Part shown: piece by piece, positions 1 to 61,164 of the stretch | Layout: every line of letters begins with the position of its first letter | Position numbering within the stretch: position 1 is the first letter of the stretch | Assembly: GCF_015706575.1 (NCBI RefSeq) | Contig: NW_024037058.1 | Location: 15,211,547-15,275,546, forward strand | Origin: Patiria miniata | Taxonomy: Eukaryota > Echinodermata > Asteroidea > Valvatida > Asterinidae | Reading direction: 5' to 3' | Length of the DNA stretch: 64,000 nt | The notes under the pieces: generated by a model | What the model saw: the letters and a program-made list of their open reading frames with translations, nothing else | Told to the model about the DNA's origin: nothing | The model's database searches: none | Translations under genes and position numbers: made by a program

Positions 1-1631
1 TAAAAAAAAAACCTTCTTGGATGCTTTAGATTTTTTTACAAAAAATTAAGATTGTAAATTTGATTTTCCATGTGCAGTTGGGACTTGGACTTCCCAATTC
101 ACTTATGCAATCTGTTCGACTGTGTTTCAAGGGGAGGTGGATTTGGTTTTTATTAACAGTGGACTGACAAAAATATTCAGTCATCGTTGGACGAAACAAA
201 CACTTGGAGGTAGCCAATGAGCCATGAAAGCTGCCCAGCCAACTTGCTAAAACCAGTAAGGATAGCAAATATGCAAATGAGTCAGACTCATACATATGCA
301 TATAAAACAAACCAATCAGCATTACACAGTAAGACAACTCATGATCAACTAACAAACAATGCTAAATCAGATGATTTGACATTTCCCTAAAATACCCCCC
401 CCCCCAATTTTACACAAAGCTTTGCTTAATGGCCTGATCCAAACTGTCACATTCACACCAAAAGAGGGCGCTATAAACCAATGACACTTTCTCTAATGTT
501 TGGTCACATGTTACTGCAAAAGATTTTGGGTTTGTTCTCAGAATTATGCAGCATGACAAATTTCATTATTTTTTTTTAATCTAAATTTCCCTTTATATTT
601 ATTCCAGTGTTCACACATGGATGTCGGCACAGACGATATATGGACAATCAACCAATACAACTTCTGACATCTCTGGACTGTTCAAACCTGAAAATTTGCA
701 TATGAATGAGATGCTGATCACCATAATACATTAATGACCCCCCACAAACTTGTGCACATACAACCGGAGTGAATATCGTACATGCTGATACATTACTACT
801 ATCAATTAGATTCCTTGCATAAAATATGACACAGTATTACAATTGAGGTCGGCATGCGTCTATCGGTTCTTGCCTTTGGCGTTGGCCAACTACTTGTGGT
901 ATTAGACCGCTGCCAGCAAAAACAACAGACCTCATGCATAGTGCGCCCTCCTGTGGTCAGCTTTTATCATTTCAATTCAGTGACAATGAATGTACAATGC
1001 GCCTATACTCAAAGACTTGCCCCTCAGATGTGACGTCATTCAAAAACCGTCGTTCGTGCTACGCTGTCTTATAAAGACAGCAATGAGAAATTCCAAATGT
1101 TTGTTTAGAAACGGTGATTGCATACAGCACAATCTAAGCAAGCGAATGATTCATTTTACCATGAACAAAATTATAGACCATTCCGAGCGCGCCATCACTG
1201 TACACTGAAGAGGCCCCCTTCAATGGCGAAAGCATTGTGCTAGCTATTGTACAAAGCAATTGCCCCGTGACAGGTTATCTGGAAAATACAGAGATATGCC
1301 AAGATCACACAAAAGTTGGGAGTGTGACAGTGTGTGCGGCAAAAGCCATCATAATGTATCCTGGGCTCAAGGCCCTGGGGATGAGGGTGTCTCTTTTGGT
1401 CAATGGCGTTGAGGGTTGTTTTTGCAACCATAACCAGAAACATGTTTGATTGGAACACCACTGTCGTCCATGCAGAACCACGCTGCGCGCTGCTAACGAT
1501 CTTTGCGCAGAACCGAAATTGCCAAAATGCTTAAACACCCCCCAAAACTAACTCCCAAAATGCATTTTTAGAACAATTAAGCATGAGGCATGAGATTACG
1601 ATTGCTGGCATGTGAGCGTGTGAATTGACTC

Positions 1632-1705
1632 TGAGGCGTTTGACACACCCTGGAGGCGTTTGACACACCCCGGAGGCGTGTACGCAACACACCCTGGAGG
1701 CACGA
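1632..1705. repeat. Minisatellite, about 22-bp unit
   Basis: The unit GGAGGCGTTTGACACACCC occurs in about three diverging copies, the last broken by a CGTACGCAA insertion. It lies in noncoding DNA downstream of the kinase gene. No function is visible. Confidence 0.7.
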
Positions 1706-4527
1706 CACTTGGTAGGTCTGAAAATAGCCGTCACAAAGCTTTCAACATTAAAGAGGGTCTCCATGATGATGTACAGCGATAACGTTATCGAATTGATCTA
1801 TACAGTTCTCAAAAAAGGGGTATGCCTGACACCCCTCCCACCCCCAGCCTTCATATAAAATAAATAACCATGTTTAAATTAAACCTCAAATTGCGAAATG
1901 CTACAGGCCTTTCCTTGAAAACCGCTTCCTGCAAAATGCAGTTCACATACGTTTAAAGATGCATGCATGTATTTTCTTTATGCACAAGTCATCAGGAGTT
2001 ACAACTCACCCAAACTTGCTCGCCTACCATTTTAACACAACCGTGTTCTCAACAGACTTCAGAATTTAAGTTAATTAACATTACATCGTTACCCTACAGG
2101 TGTCAAAAACTCTCCCCAACGTACATTTAACTGACAACTCCAGCACTTACTCTTTTGTTTTTATTTACTTTACATTTAAATATGTATCGTTACAATAATT
2201 AAGTTTATGTACATTATAATAACATTTATGTGGTTGGAAGGCATCAACGGTTAGTATACAGTAAAAGTAGATGCATGCTCTTAATCTGGGGGGTTTTCTT
2301 CAGTGGTACACATAAATATGCTTATCTGTATGGTAGGTATGATAACATGATGATGGTGACTGTGATGCAAGGTTCCTGTATATTTGTTGTCGAGTAAGTC
2401 CCTAAATTGTCAAAGTCAGCTTAGATACATGTATAGAAGTCAAGTCAACTAAAAGTATTTTATTCACTGACTTTCCATTAAGGACCTAAAAGAAAAATTG
2501 GGGGAGGGGATATTTATGGAAAATATAAGAACATTTTATGGGAATTTATGGAAAAAAATGGGGTATTTGATAAAAAAGCACTTCTGTTAAGTAGACAAAA
2601 GGCAATCTTTGCCATTGTAGGGGAAAAGACTGTGAATTTTCAACTGGACTTTTACAAAAATGTTGGGCAATTACGCAAAAAAAATTTGGGAAATGTCATA
2701 TGTCGCTTAATATTAAAAAAAAAAAAAAAAAAAAAAAGACAAACAAGGCGACTGAATTTCAAATTTTGTTTTCATGAGGGGGAGAGGGAGCTCAGATAAG
2801 TTTGAGGTATGACACAATGGAACTAACTTTACAAAATACTGATACAAAAGGAACCTAACTTTTGGAGAAAAGTTATACCTAATTTTCAAACTAATTCAAA
2901 AGCTAAAAGATACATGTTTCTGTTTTTTTCTGTGGGGGGGGGGGGGATAAAAGAAAACCTAGAGTTATGTGTGATTTGGTTAATTTTGACAATTTTCTTT
3001 GGACAAAAGAATCCCTGCAAATAGTAGCTACAGAATATATGTGCTTGTTGAAAATGAGTTGTAGTGATTTGGATTAAATAATTTATTGTAAGTGTTGGCT
3101 TACAATGCACAATAATAAATCTAACTAAACTAGAGATTCTACCTATAGTAATTAACTATATCTTAAATTGCGGAGATATCATATAGTTCTAGGGCAAACC
3201 CAGGCAAATTTCAAGAATAGTTAAAGGGGATTTAACAGTAATCTTTCCATTGGTTCAAAAAAATATATATATAGGGCTTGCTAGTCTCAAACTTTAAAAA
3301 CTCTTTCAAATTGAAACAGCGACGGAGTCAATTAATACATACTAATTACAGTATTGATGGAAATTGATTATTTTGTGATATACGCAGGTAGAAAGTTTTC
3401 AGTGTGTTTATTCATATCAACTACTTTGTGGGCGAGGCTACAATGAGCCAAAGGGGGGGGGGGGAGTCAGGATCACTGAAAATAGTGGGCAGTGTTTATG
3501 ATTCACTAAATCGTTGGAATTCGTCTACTGATTATATTGCATATATGAAATAGTGTTGTTTTTTCAAAGAATTCAGTGAACTTGTGGCACAGAACAGTGC
3601 GATTGTCAGCATCACCTTTACATCAGCTTTAGAGGATGAAATAATTCAGAAATTATACAACAAAACTTGTTGGAAAGGGTAAAACACTGACATTCAACTG
3701 GGGTGGGGTATTTAGGGGGTGGGCTGTGCAAGTGAGGTTTCGGTTTCAGGGGTATTAAGTTACAAACAAAACAACCAAAAAAAGACAAGGTTCAAATGTA
3801 TAACTGTCCCTATACAGCCACAATCGTTGCACTTGCCTACTAAATTCCTAAAAAAATCTCCTTTACTCCATGGATGTCACAGTATCAGGAAACAACACGA
3901 GAGAGCAGTTTCTCTTCACTCACGACCAAAATACACACCGAGTTCAAATCAACTGAATATTACTGAGCATTATAAAATAACAGTTTCATCATCAGTTTAC
4001 ACTAACAAAAAATTGTCTACTTAAAAACATTCATTTATGGAGGGACCACATGTAACACATCACTAAAAATCTGGGCAATTTAAGAACAAAAGAAAACAGA
4101 GGAATGTAAAACAAATGTATAAACTAATAAAATAATAAACTACTGAGGAGAAGATATCTGTAGTTTGACATCAAAAGCATATGAAAAAAATAGTCGCCTC
4201 ACAATTTCTCTACAAACATCAGAGACAGTTGTCTGTGCTTGTCAGGCACTGCTTAATACCTAAGTAAGGTGTACAGTTGCACCGCTATTTTTATGAACAA
4301 TTAGCTGTGGGCCTTACGTAAGTGTTCAGAAAAGGAGAAATCATCGAGCTCAGTAAGGAACAGGTTGACTTCTTCCTCTGAGTTCTAAGCCTCGCAGGAT
4401 TCATGTGTAAGGATTTGTGAGTGGGTCTATGTAGTTGTCGGTACATCTGTACCTTATTTGTTGGTGAAGATAAACATTTATCGCGACATCTTTCTGATCA
4501 AATGTTTTCTTGTACAGCAATGCCATC

Positions 4528-4575
4528 GCTGCGGGATTATGTATCTCCAGGCTGCGGGATTATGTATCTCCAGCG
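4528..4575. repeat. Direct tandem duplication of a 23-bp unit
   Basis: GCTGCGGGATTATGTATCTC plus CAG occurs twice in immediate succession with no mismatch. The exact identity suggests a recent duplication or slippage event. Confidence 0.8.
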
Positions 4576-5829
4576 ATGAGCATGTAATTAGCAGAAATAA
4601 CAAGTAATTTTTATCCTACATATGCCTGATATCCATCGTTAAATGTCTGTAAATGGTAACTGGTGAAATGTCATCTTTAACCTTGTTGCATGGTGCGTGT
4701 GGCGCCCTCTAGTGGGCAGGAACGCAGAGAATACTTTGACTTAAAAGTGCCATATAATGAGAACCACACCTGTCCAACAAATATTCTGTTGCTTGGTAGA
4801 TCTCGAATTGAAAAGCTCACTTTATAGGCAACAATAATAACTGGCCTTCTGCCTTGAAAAGGGTAGACCCAGTAACTGGAGAACAAGAACCTTTTTTTGA
4901 AATTTTGGTTTTGTCATACTAGTGCCCCAGGTGAATATATATTTCATACTGTGCCTCATATCCTGTTAAAACGGTAACAAAGATGTGAAGAATACCTCTT
5001 AAGTTGCCTATTGACCAACTACTGGGGCTTCAATGGTACTCACAATCATTCTGTGTGTTGCAAATCGATGAAATTTGACAAGTTGTCACCATCACAAGGC
5101 ACACTGCTTGAAACAAAATGAATCCGCCGCATGCAGAGATAGCAAAAAACTACTGTTTTGTGAAATGGTTGAAGATGCATTGTGGCTACAGGCCCTAATG
5201 CGGTCATAGTGCGTCTCCTTTCACGAAAGAGTCATTGATTTACCCCGATATGCATAGTTGTTTTTCACGATCTTGTTTCAAGCAGTGAGCACTGCGATGA
5301 TGACCAATCCAGACCAAAATTCAAAAAGGAAAAAGGATTTCTAGCACCCAAGTTACTGGGTGTATGATCAGAGGTGCTTGAGCAGAATTCTCCAAATTAA
5401 CTTAAAAGACCACGGTCATATTTAACTGAATTGTTTGCATGTCGACCATCCCACGAAACAAGACAACTGCTTGAATTTCTTAACACGCCACTCGGAGTTC
5501 AGCATTCTTATGGAAGTCAACCAAGTTGCGCTTTTAACTGGCCAATCAGTTCTACTGAAGACTGCCCCCTACAGCTGCCGTATTGTATTTGAAGGGCGCC
5601 CTCTATCACCTTCTTAAGCCAGGTGCGTGGTGAGACTTACAAAAACTGTCTACCGTACTACCTCTACAGGGAGGGTGGTAATAAAAACGGGGCTCAAAGT
5701 GCCGACACCTGCTTATACACAGACAGCAGGTGTTAAGAAAAAGGGGCGGGGCATTGTAGGAAACGAGCGTCCTTGCATGTCCAATCAATGATGATGATGT
5801 CATCGTGGTCAGGGGTCATCGTCACGTGC

Positions 5830-53074
<47,245 letters not shown>

Positions 53075-54344
53075 GCTGACTGAAGCAGTCCGACAACCAC
53101 ACGTGAGCTGCTGTTCAGTTTGTACAGGTGAATGTAGTCTGGTGCTGCCGTGACAATCCACAATTTGACAGCCAAAAACAAAGGCTTCTGCTTTGCAGAC
53201 AGCAGTCAGTGCTCTGCGCTCGATTGTGACCTCATTAGGAATCTTGTGTGCGTGCACATCTCACTCCAGCGTCACTTCAGAGATATTCGTCAATCTGAAA
53301 CAAGGAAACAGGTAACAGAGTAAAGACCTGAAATTCAATCGAGCCGACCACTTGGCACAGACTTCAGCAAACTAGGAAGTTGTAGTTGTCAAGTGGCGTG
53401 ATTTTGGGGTTATGATCTATTCACAGCACTGATGCATGCCAACGATACCACAACTAGCATGGGTCTTGAGAGCAATTACCCGGTATGAAAGAGTGTACAA
53501 GTGGCTCAGCAAGTCTATTTATTAAAAGTATAAGAGTAAAAAAAGGCATGAGTGAATAAAATATTGCAACTTGGTAAAAGTGAAAATACATTTTCTTTCC
53601 GAGAAACAAACATGTATACATGAACCGGTACATGTACGTACAGCAAGAATGCACGGTCCAAATAGTATGCATGAACATGCCTACATGTACAATGTACGTA
53701 CCGGTAGATTCAACAAATGTTTCCAAAACACTCCTCACATGTAAATGCATGAATCTCAGCTCCTTCAAAAATAAAAGAATCGCAAAGGCTCCTAACAAAG
53801 TTTCAGGAGACAGTCTTCCGATGTCATAGGCCTAAAGTCCGCCCAAGGCCTGGTACAACATGTACACGTTACACAATATGTACTGTACAGTTTGCAGAAT
53901 GATGACTTTCCATAGTGTGTGTATGTCTACCCCCTGGAACATCGCTCAGTGTCTGTTGTGTGTTTATTATGGCGCATGTTGAAAGTAAACCAATCACCCA
54001 TGACTTGTTTCCTAGTGGGAATGACAAAACTTGACGTCAATCTGAAGTTTGACCTGCACTTTAACCTTTGGGTTGAACTTGACATTTGGGAATTTTGAGA
54101 ATGACTGTGCAAACACCGAAAAGTTCACGACACTGTGAATATCGCCAGCAAAGGATTAAATGGGTGTCACATGCACAAACACAGACAGACAGGCAGGCCT
54201 GCGGTACGGTTTGCTTGAGCAAGCCATAATAGAGCCTTTGCATTGCAGCCGTATTTGAGGTGCGTGCTTTTGTTCTACAGGGATACGCATGAGCGGACCT
54301 CATTGACCTTATGAGTAGCGGACATCTTAGAGGGCATCTTTTGT

Positions 54345-54455
54345 TATTTTAATTCGGTAACAATGAATGCGCAAAAGGTTCACTCATGATAGATGTATGT
54401 CTCAGCAAAACAAAGGCATTGTCCTCTAAAATGGCTGCTACGCATCAGGTCTATT
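54345..54455. repeat. CAACAATGAATGCGCAAAAGGT repeat family member
   Basis: TTCGGTAACAATGAATGCGC, AAAAGGTTCACTCATGATAG, ATGGCTGCTACGCATCAGGT share order with 44345-44470 and 63435-63535. Likely an old dispersed element. Confidence 0.6.
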
Positions 54456-54904
54456 CAGTAAAATAACAACAGCGTGGTTGCTTTAATTCGTCGTATCAGT
54501 GTGCGACATTGCGTGCAATCGTCTCGGACGCTGAATTCAGGCCCAAATTTTTTCTTACGTTTTCCAGGTTTTCTGCCGAATCCAATGGAATCCAACAACA
54601 GCAGAGTGTGCAGCCATCTGGACAAGCTGGGAGGTTTATTTAGGGCTGATGTCAACATTCAATATTGGTGAACACAATCGCTCGGCTCATCAACATAACT
54701 ACATGTACGTGTACAAGTACATGAAATAAGGAATCATACAGACTTGACTGTCAACAGATACATGTACCGGTACATGTATTTAGATGGAATGGCTGTTCTG
54801 ACTACACCGAATATATAACATTCGATCACCAACCACTCATCCAAAAGTGTTTATTTCAATTCAAATATTGTGTAAAGTTGCGTGGTTTAATTGTTTGCCA
54901 ATGC

Positions 54905-55155
54905 CACACTGTTGTTGAAATCCATTTTCGCACATGATTTGAGAGCTTCAAAGAGAAATATATGCTCCAACTTCTTCTTCAAGATCGGCCAAAAAGAGCC
55001 ATGCTACCTCTTCTTGACACGTACCGGTAACATAATAAGATATTTGTCGATTTCCGACCACTTCGGTTGCACACAAATTGCGATTGGCAGCCAGTTTCGA
55101 CTGGCGCATGTTAAACTCAATCAGTGCATTTCAAACACTGGAATACTCAGTCATG
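54905..55155 (+). repeat. Dispersed 250-bp repeat, copy 2
   Basis: CATTTTCGCACATGATTTGA, AACTTCTTCTTCAAGATCGG, TTTGTCGATTTCCGACCACT, GCGATTGGCAGCCAGTTTCG and GCGCATGTTAAAC follow the order of 46975-47225. A TACCGGTA word is inserted in this copy only. Confidence 0.7.
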
Positions 55156-56199
55156 GAGGAAGGAATGACTCAATCAAGTGCAAGGTAGAATAATCAAATT
55201 CTAAATTATTCGAGAAATGCAAACCCCTAAGAGAAGGCATACATGTATGGATGTACTGGGATAACACCCCAATGACATTTCTGTGCAGAGGCCTGGAAAG
55301 TGGAGGCATACAAATATTCAAGCACCACTGATCCATGGCCTAGGGTTACCCTACAAGTACCGGTACATGCCTAGGAATGCAACTAGCATATTGCTGGCTA
55401 AATGTACGTACAGTAGCTTAGTTGCATGCACAAGATATTAATAGTAACACATCAGACATTTTCGGACCATTTAACATACATGTATTTGTTTGAACATAAG
55501 CAGACATGCCCGGAATATTGTTTGAATTATGTCACTATGAATATGATGTCCTATTTGATATTTTGGCACAATTACATGTATATTGCCTTTATAAACATAA
55601 ATTTATAATAAAAAAAAAACAGTTTACTTGAACTTCCTTTCTGGCCATTAGTGGGACTTTGTTTTATTTTTGCAACATTAACACTGTAATACTACCAAGT
55701 TATTTGAAGTCAGAAAGAGAATTTTGCCCTTCATGTTGCAGCTAATGTGATCAAAAGTTGACAAACCAATTCATAACAGGTGCATTAATCAGATAAGATG
55801 TACATCATTATCTTCGTTGTCGGTTTTGAGGCCGTTGTCCAGTCTGTTCTGGGTTGGCCTGCTTTCTCCCTATGGCTCTCCTCCACTTGGTAAGCTTATC
55901 TGCCGGACATAATTAATATACAGCCAAACAGACTACAAATCCATCTCATCAATTTTCACGCATGTAAGATGACAGTCACATTTCAGAATCACCTCCGCAA
56001 ACTGCTTATTGTGTACCTAATCAATGCAATGAGCAAAGTTTGAAATGTCGTCTGCAATTACATGTACGTACATAAACAGCATTCTTCAATTACATTCTGT
56101 GCGTGCCTGTTTGTAAAGATTGAAAATTAAAAGATAAGCTTGGTAAAATATCAGGTGTGTATGTATACACTATGTATCACTAATGAGGACATTGTCTTC

Positions 56200-56750
56200 T
56201 TAAAGGCACAGCCCATCATTTGTCATTTGTGGATCTTGTTCGTTTGAAGCAACAAAAGTGCTCAAAATCGAAAGAAGGGTGCTGAACAACTAACCTAATG
56301 AAGTTTCAGCTCAGCTTCAGCTGTATATTTCAAGAAAAACAAAATTCTAGGATCTCGGTTATAAATCAAAAGTTGCTGAATCATGTTTTGAATTGGGCCT
56401 GAATTCAGAGTCCGAGACACGTTCTCACAGGGCCGATTGCAGCTACGCGATGTCACGCACTGATCCGACGAATTATAGCAACCGGCGCGCGCGTGTACAT
56501 CTTGTCAACACTTGCGCGTGCTTTGCCGAATGAAAAAACAAACTACTAAAGGGAAATTTTCAACGATGCGTCTTAGACGCATCGTTGGAAAGGCTCTCTT
56601 TCATTGATTTCTTCAAAATGACAGCTTGCCAGAAAGAATAACTTCACAGGGAGTTTAGTTCCCTTACTATCTTTCAACCAAGAATGTTTTTCAACAATAT
56701 TTACGTCAGTTACTTTTTAGATAGCTGCAAATGATGGACTGTAGCTTTAA
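56200..56750. mobile_element. TTAAAGGCACAG-family element with central palindrome
   Basis: 551 bp from TTAAAGGCACAGCCCATCAT to CAAATGATGGACTGTAGCTT and TAA. A perfect 27-base palindrome at 56561-56587 has half CAACGATGCGTCT around a T. Inside are GAAGTTTCAGCTCAGC and a CpG-rich patch (GGCGCGCGCG). Architecture matches the TTAAAGGGAA family but the sequence differs, so it is a sister family. Confidence 0.85.
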
Positions 56751-57223
56751 CCCTAACCGCCTTGGCCTTTTTTGCTAGGATCCATCCTCAATCCTTCAAA
56801 GTCCTCCAATTGTTACAAGATAAAAAGTGGATACGGCCTATATACATGTGTACTCCAAAATCATTTTACTTTCACAGCATGCAAAAAAATATAATGAAAT
56901 GACTATAAATGTGCTTGCACAACGTAAACACAGTCATTATTGAGCATTGGCACATCACGCAGCCTGATCAGGGGAAACCCCGTTTTGTTCCCATAAAAAA
57001 ATAATATGTTGGGATCTAAAATTCGAATTAACTTTGTATACTTATATGTATGGAACTTTGCCAATCTTAAGAGCAATATGAAGCACACATTTCTAAGTAC
57101 TTACATGTACATGTACTCCCTACTGTTCCATTCCAAGATAAAAAAAAAAAAAAGACAAAGAGTTTGCTTTCAGGATACAAAACACAATCAGTCTGCAATC
57201 CTTCCCCTTTTTCAAATAATAAG

Positions 57224-57500
57224 TTAACCCTCCCATTGTTTGATCAGTCACAGACAGTCAACACTTTCTTCCACTTTCCCTGCAATGCATTTCAAGCAAA
57301 AACGCAGTCAGATCACATTTTCATGTAAACACTGGCTAGTCAAATTCCATCAACAGACAAAAGAGGTAACTGGTAGGTACAGCTACCGGTAGCATACATT
57401 TGTATCAATCACCTCCAGTCAAAGCATGGCTGTATCAAATTAACAAGGGAATTCTTGACTGTAAAAAACAGTCACTGGATTGATTTTGACTGCTGTGATG
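57224..57500 (+). mobile_element. CAGTCACAG-word element, diverged copy
   Basis: TTAACCCTCCCATTGTTTGA, TCAGTCACAGACAGTCAAC, ATCAACAGACAAAAGAGG, CACCTCCAGTCAAAGCATGG and AAACAGTCACTGGATTGATT follow the order of the copy at 31695. The right end is not sharp. Confidence 0.75.
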
Positions 57501-58019
57501 ACGTACCGGTAGCTGAATTTGCCAGTCAGACAGGGAGATAATAGAGTCGTCAGGCAAATCAACATGTTGTTAGTCGATCGTCACCATCGCCCCAAAGCCT
57601 CTAGTTCCATTTCCCACTAACCTTCAAAATGGAAGAATAAAAATTGATTTCCGAAATTCCGAACCCAAGATGACACAGCCTTATAAGATAGACACCTTAG
57701 GGGAGGAGGCAGAGGAAGACAGAGACAGAGACGTAATAGTGAGCGGTGAACCGATCTAGGGTGTCAAAAATGCAATCTCCGTCCCTCCATACAAGAGGCG
57801 CGTGAGTACGCCGCAGGCAAATACGAGGGATCAGTTACACCTACGCAAGGAGGAAAAGCTTCCCTGTGGTGCTAGATCACATTTAAAGGAGCTTTGTCTC
57901 TCACTTTTCCCTTGAAATGTAATTTAACACTTTTATGAGTCAATAAAAGATACTACAGAATCATTGGATTGCTGCGTGTAATAATAATCCACATCGTACC
58001 ATAGAGCTAGGACCCAGTT

Positions 58020-59575
58020 TACATACATACATGTACATGTACATTTGTACATGTACATTATAATCATACATGTAGTTTTACGGAGTGTTAAAGACAGGGT
58101 TTGAAATTGGGCGTTTAAAGTTTGCCTTGAATTAAAAATGAGGTGTTTGGGTTACTTACGGTACATGCACCGTACAGGTACATGTACATTTTATACATTT
58201 GCATGACAAAATAGGGAGTTTGGCATCTACCGGTACATGCAAATACCCTATGGGAGGCCCGAAAGATGGCAAAACAATCCATTGACTAAAAAGCATACAT
58301 GGCATGCAAGGGTAGCTGTTTGATGCGTGACATTCAGAAACTGTTTTGATATAGGCAGTTTCACTCTCAATTTCACGACCCATATATACGAATGACAATC
58401 TGACTTTCTGCCGTGTTTACAACATTTTACATTTTATAGCACACAGGATTATGGCTGATCAACTGAATATGAATGGTACTCGGTACATTGTACATACATG
58501 TATACAAATGTAGGTGTAATGCACAGAACTTTATAAAATGCGTACCTGTCCGTTAACATCCATGTACAAAGTACATGTGGTTTATTTTACCGTATATATC
58601 AAGGTGCCAATTGGAATATAATTGAGCAGTATATGCAAAAAGTGTGCAATGTTCGTGTACCGGTACATGTTGTACATGCATATGTACATGTACACTATGT
58701 ATCGGTACCACGTAAACTTGTGTACATAAAAGTAAACTCTTCAATAAAGGAAACAGGGATTAAATTTTAGACGGAAGTTTATCATTTCTTGAAGAGCATA
58801 CAGTGCATATTAAATTATTTGGAAATGCATGGACTAGAAAAAAATCTTTGAACAGTTTTATTAAAAATCCTACACTTGTAACGTGGATGGGGCGAACAAA
58901 ATCTCTCTTCAGCATGTTCATGACTTTGTTACACATCTATCCAATTCCACATCTATCCAATTCCACCCCTGTATTCCGCACTCAGATTCTTAAGTGATGA
59001 TCCTAGATTACCTCCTGTCCGTGCCTGCGGCAATCTCACTGCTCCCCGTGCGTGTCCAAGCATGACAAATGTATTTGCCAATGCGGTTTGCGGTCCCTCC
59101 TTGTACATTGTTTAATTACACAGATTTCTAATTAAGGTCATATATTCTTCAAGCAAACAGCGCAGACCGAGTCTGTACTGCTGATCTGTTGTCTTTGGAG
59201 TTCAGGGCACAAAATTACCTTTTTCCCCATGTTTGTGCTGCGTGTCATGATTAGGATCAATAGCATTAGGGTTGACAGCAAACAAGCCACTGTACAAGTA
59301 CGTGTATATCAGAATTGTTGCCCCCCCCCCCCCCCCCCCCAATTTGTTTTGAGGGGGGAATCCACACAGTATAAGAAATGTTTCATAACGGAAACAAACA
59401 GGCAGATTTATTGTAAGCTGTTTGGGACTTCTTTTTTTCTTTACAATGTAAACGTATGTACATGTACATGTACATGTAGAAACCATTACATTGCAATGCA
59501 TATTGCATACTACAGTATGTACCGATACAGGTACCGGTACATGTACATTGTACATGTACCGGTATATTTATGTTC
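58020..59575. repeat. ACATGT / TACCGGTA simple-word-rich region
   Basis: Runs such as ACATACATGTACATGTACAT (58024), GTACCGGTACATGTTGTACA (58657) and GGTACCGGTACATGTACATT (59529) recur every few tens to hundreds of bases. Words are self-complementary and interleaved. Open frames with CTCTCTC or YMYMYM-like peptides here are artefacts of the simple sequence. Confidence 0.85.
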
Positions 59576-60141
59576 ACGATATTGGGACTGTAAAGAAGAC
59601 TTCAGTATCGTGCTGCTAAAAAAAAAAAAAAAATGCACAAATAACCCCCACAGAATTAATTTGGGCTAAAGTGTGTAAAATGACTGCAAAATATTATTCA
59701 CTATTTTGTGGTATTGAGTCTCTTTGTCTTAATTTGCACCAAAAAACCCAAAAAACTAAAGTAATTGGGGGAGTACCTACCGGTACATGTTATGCTCAAT
59801 ACTGCAAGTACTGGACACCAATGGGCAATATTTGAGAATTTTAATATTTTTTTTTGACATTGCATACATCCTGTGCATGTACATATATGTGGTCTGAGGA
59901 TGGATCTAAAAATGAATATAAAATACAAACTTCCATCCGTTGTAATTATTTTTTCTCTGAATAGTGAGCAATGATTACACTGTACTTTGATCATAACAGG
60001 GGCCCAGGCAAAAGGAGAAAGCAAACATCCAAGTTGCACAACATGTATGTAATGCATTGCCTTTGGTTTTACTGCAGTCAATGCTACCGTACATACCGCA
60101 GTGTGTACAGTCTACCAATTATGCACGTGATTTGGAACACT

Positions 60142-60566
60142 TTAAAGGCATACAGGATCATTTGCTTTTCGCGTACATTGTAATTTGTTTGTTTCCAATA
60201 ATAACACCACTCAAAATCCAAAGCAGTTTGTTCAAAACCTAACCTGTTGAAGTTTCAGCTCAGTGGATATAACACGTTTCGAGAAAAGGGAAAAAAGCAT
60301 GCACAACCTTTTGATCATGAAACACGATTTCATCAATAACATTCTTTATTTCCAAAAATGAATCTATTGACTGAACTTTGGAAATTACCTACATTTCTTG
60401 ATTTCTTTTAAATGACAGCAAGCTGGAAGGAATACATACATGTATGTACATGTAATTTCTCAGGATGCTTTTAGTACCAGTATGATCGTTAAAAATCCAA
60501 GACAGGTATTTGATAATAATTTGGTAGGTTTTTTGGGGATAAATGCAAATGATCAGGTGTATAGTA
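60142..60566. mobile_element. TTAAAGGCA-family element, diverged copy
   Basis: Starts TTTAAAGGCATACAGGATCA TTTGC and ends GCAAATGATCAGGTGTATAG. It shares AACCTGTTGAAGTTTCAGCT with the element at 56200. The central palindrome is not visible in this copy. Confidence 0.6.
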
Positions 60567-61164
60567 CAATGTTGAACATTCAATTGGAAGTGTATTGAAA
60601 GTACGTGGCTGGATAGTTGTGCTGTTTGCATGCAAGGCATGATTTTGACGTGCAAAGCAGTTCATATGCACCATCAGTTTCTGAGGAAGCTTACCCTCAC
60701 TTGACTCTGGTGAATCACCAAAACAAAGCCCTCAACTTTTTCATACAAGGGCAAATAGGCCAGAAAAAGCCGAACGTACCGGTACATTTACATAGGGACA
60801 GTAGATGCCTTGTCACACAGTAACTTTGATATGGGGAGGTACCGGGTACATACATGTATGTAGGGGGGAGTACATGCAGAGGGGAGTAACGGTACATGTA
60901 CATTTTAGGGAGAGTACCGATCCATGAAGTAGTGGGAAGGCGTGATTTAGACTGCACTTTCCAGAATCTGGCCAAAAGGATAAGAAGTACATATGTAGGA
61001 AGCCTTTGGCTGGACAGGTACCGGTATATGTGTACTTGATAGGATGATTTGTGTGGTGTCATGGTGCTTTTCCATTCATTTGCACAGGAATAAAAAAGCT
61101 CCAGTCATTCTGAATAACCAAAGATCTTTCCGATAAGGACTCCGTGCACTGGTGTTGTGGTCGA

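Larger units (their letters stand above)
1..5829. other. 3'UTR and downstream DNA of the PCTAIRE gene; no other gene seen
   Basis: No exon with recognisable homology is seen on either strand. The start of this region, read leftward from 5829, must be the kinase 3'UTR, but its end is not fixed. On the minus strand the nearest exact AATAAA I noticed is at 3407-3412, which would make a UTR of about 2.4 kb; this is a weak guess. Contents include a GGAGGCGTTTGACACACC tandem repeat, poly(C/G) runs near 393, 2935 and 3453, a poly(A) run near 2715, and a doubled GCTGCGGGATTATGTATCTC unit near 4528. Confidence 0.5.

Noticed and set aside
57700..57860. Possible untranslated first exon or promoter of the kinase gene
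   Set aside because: CpG is locally higher and GT dinucleotides with donor-like context exist, but none is clearly paired with the 53295 acceptor; not supported enough to call.
59229..59669. 146-codon plus-strand frame rich in Cys/Thr/Tyr
   Set aside because: Generated by poly(C) and ACATGT/TACCGGTA simple sequence; no homology.
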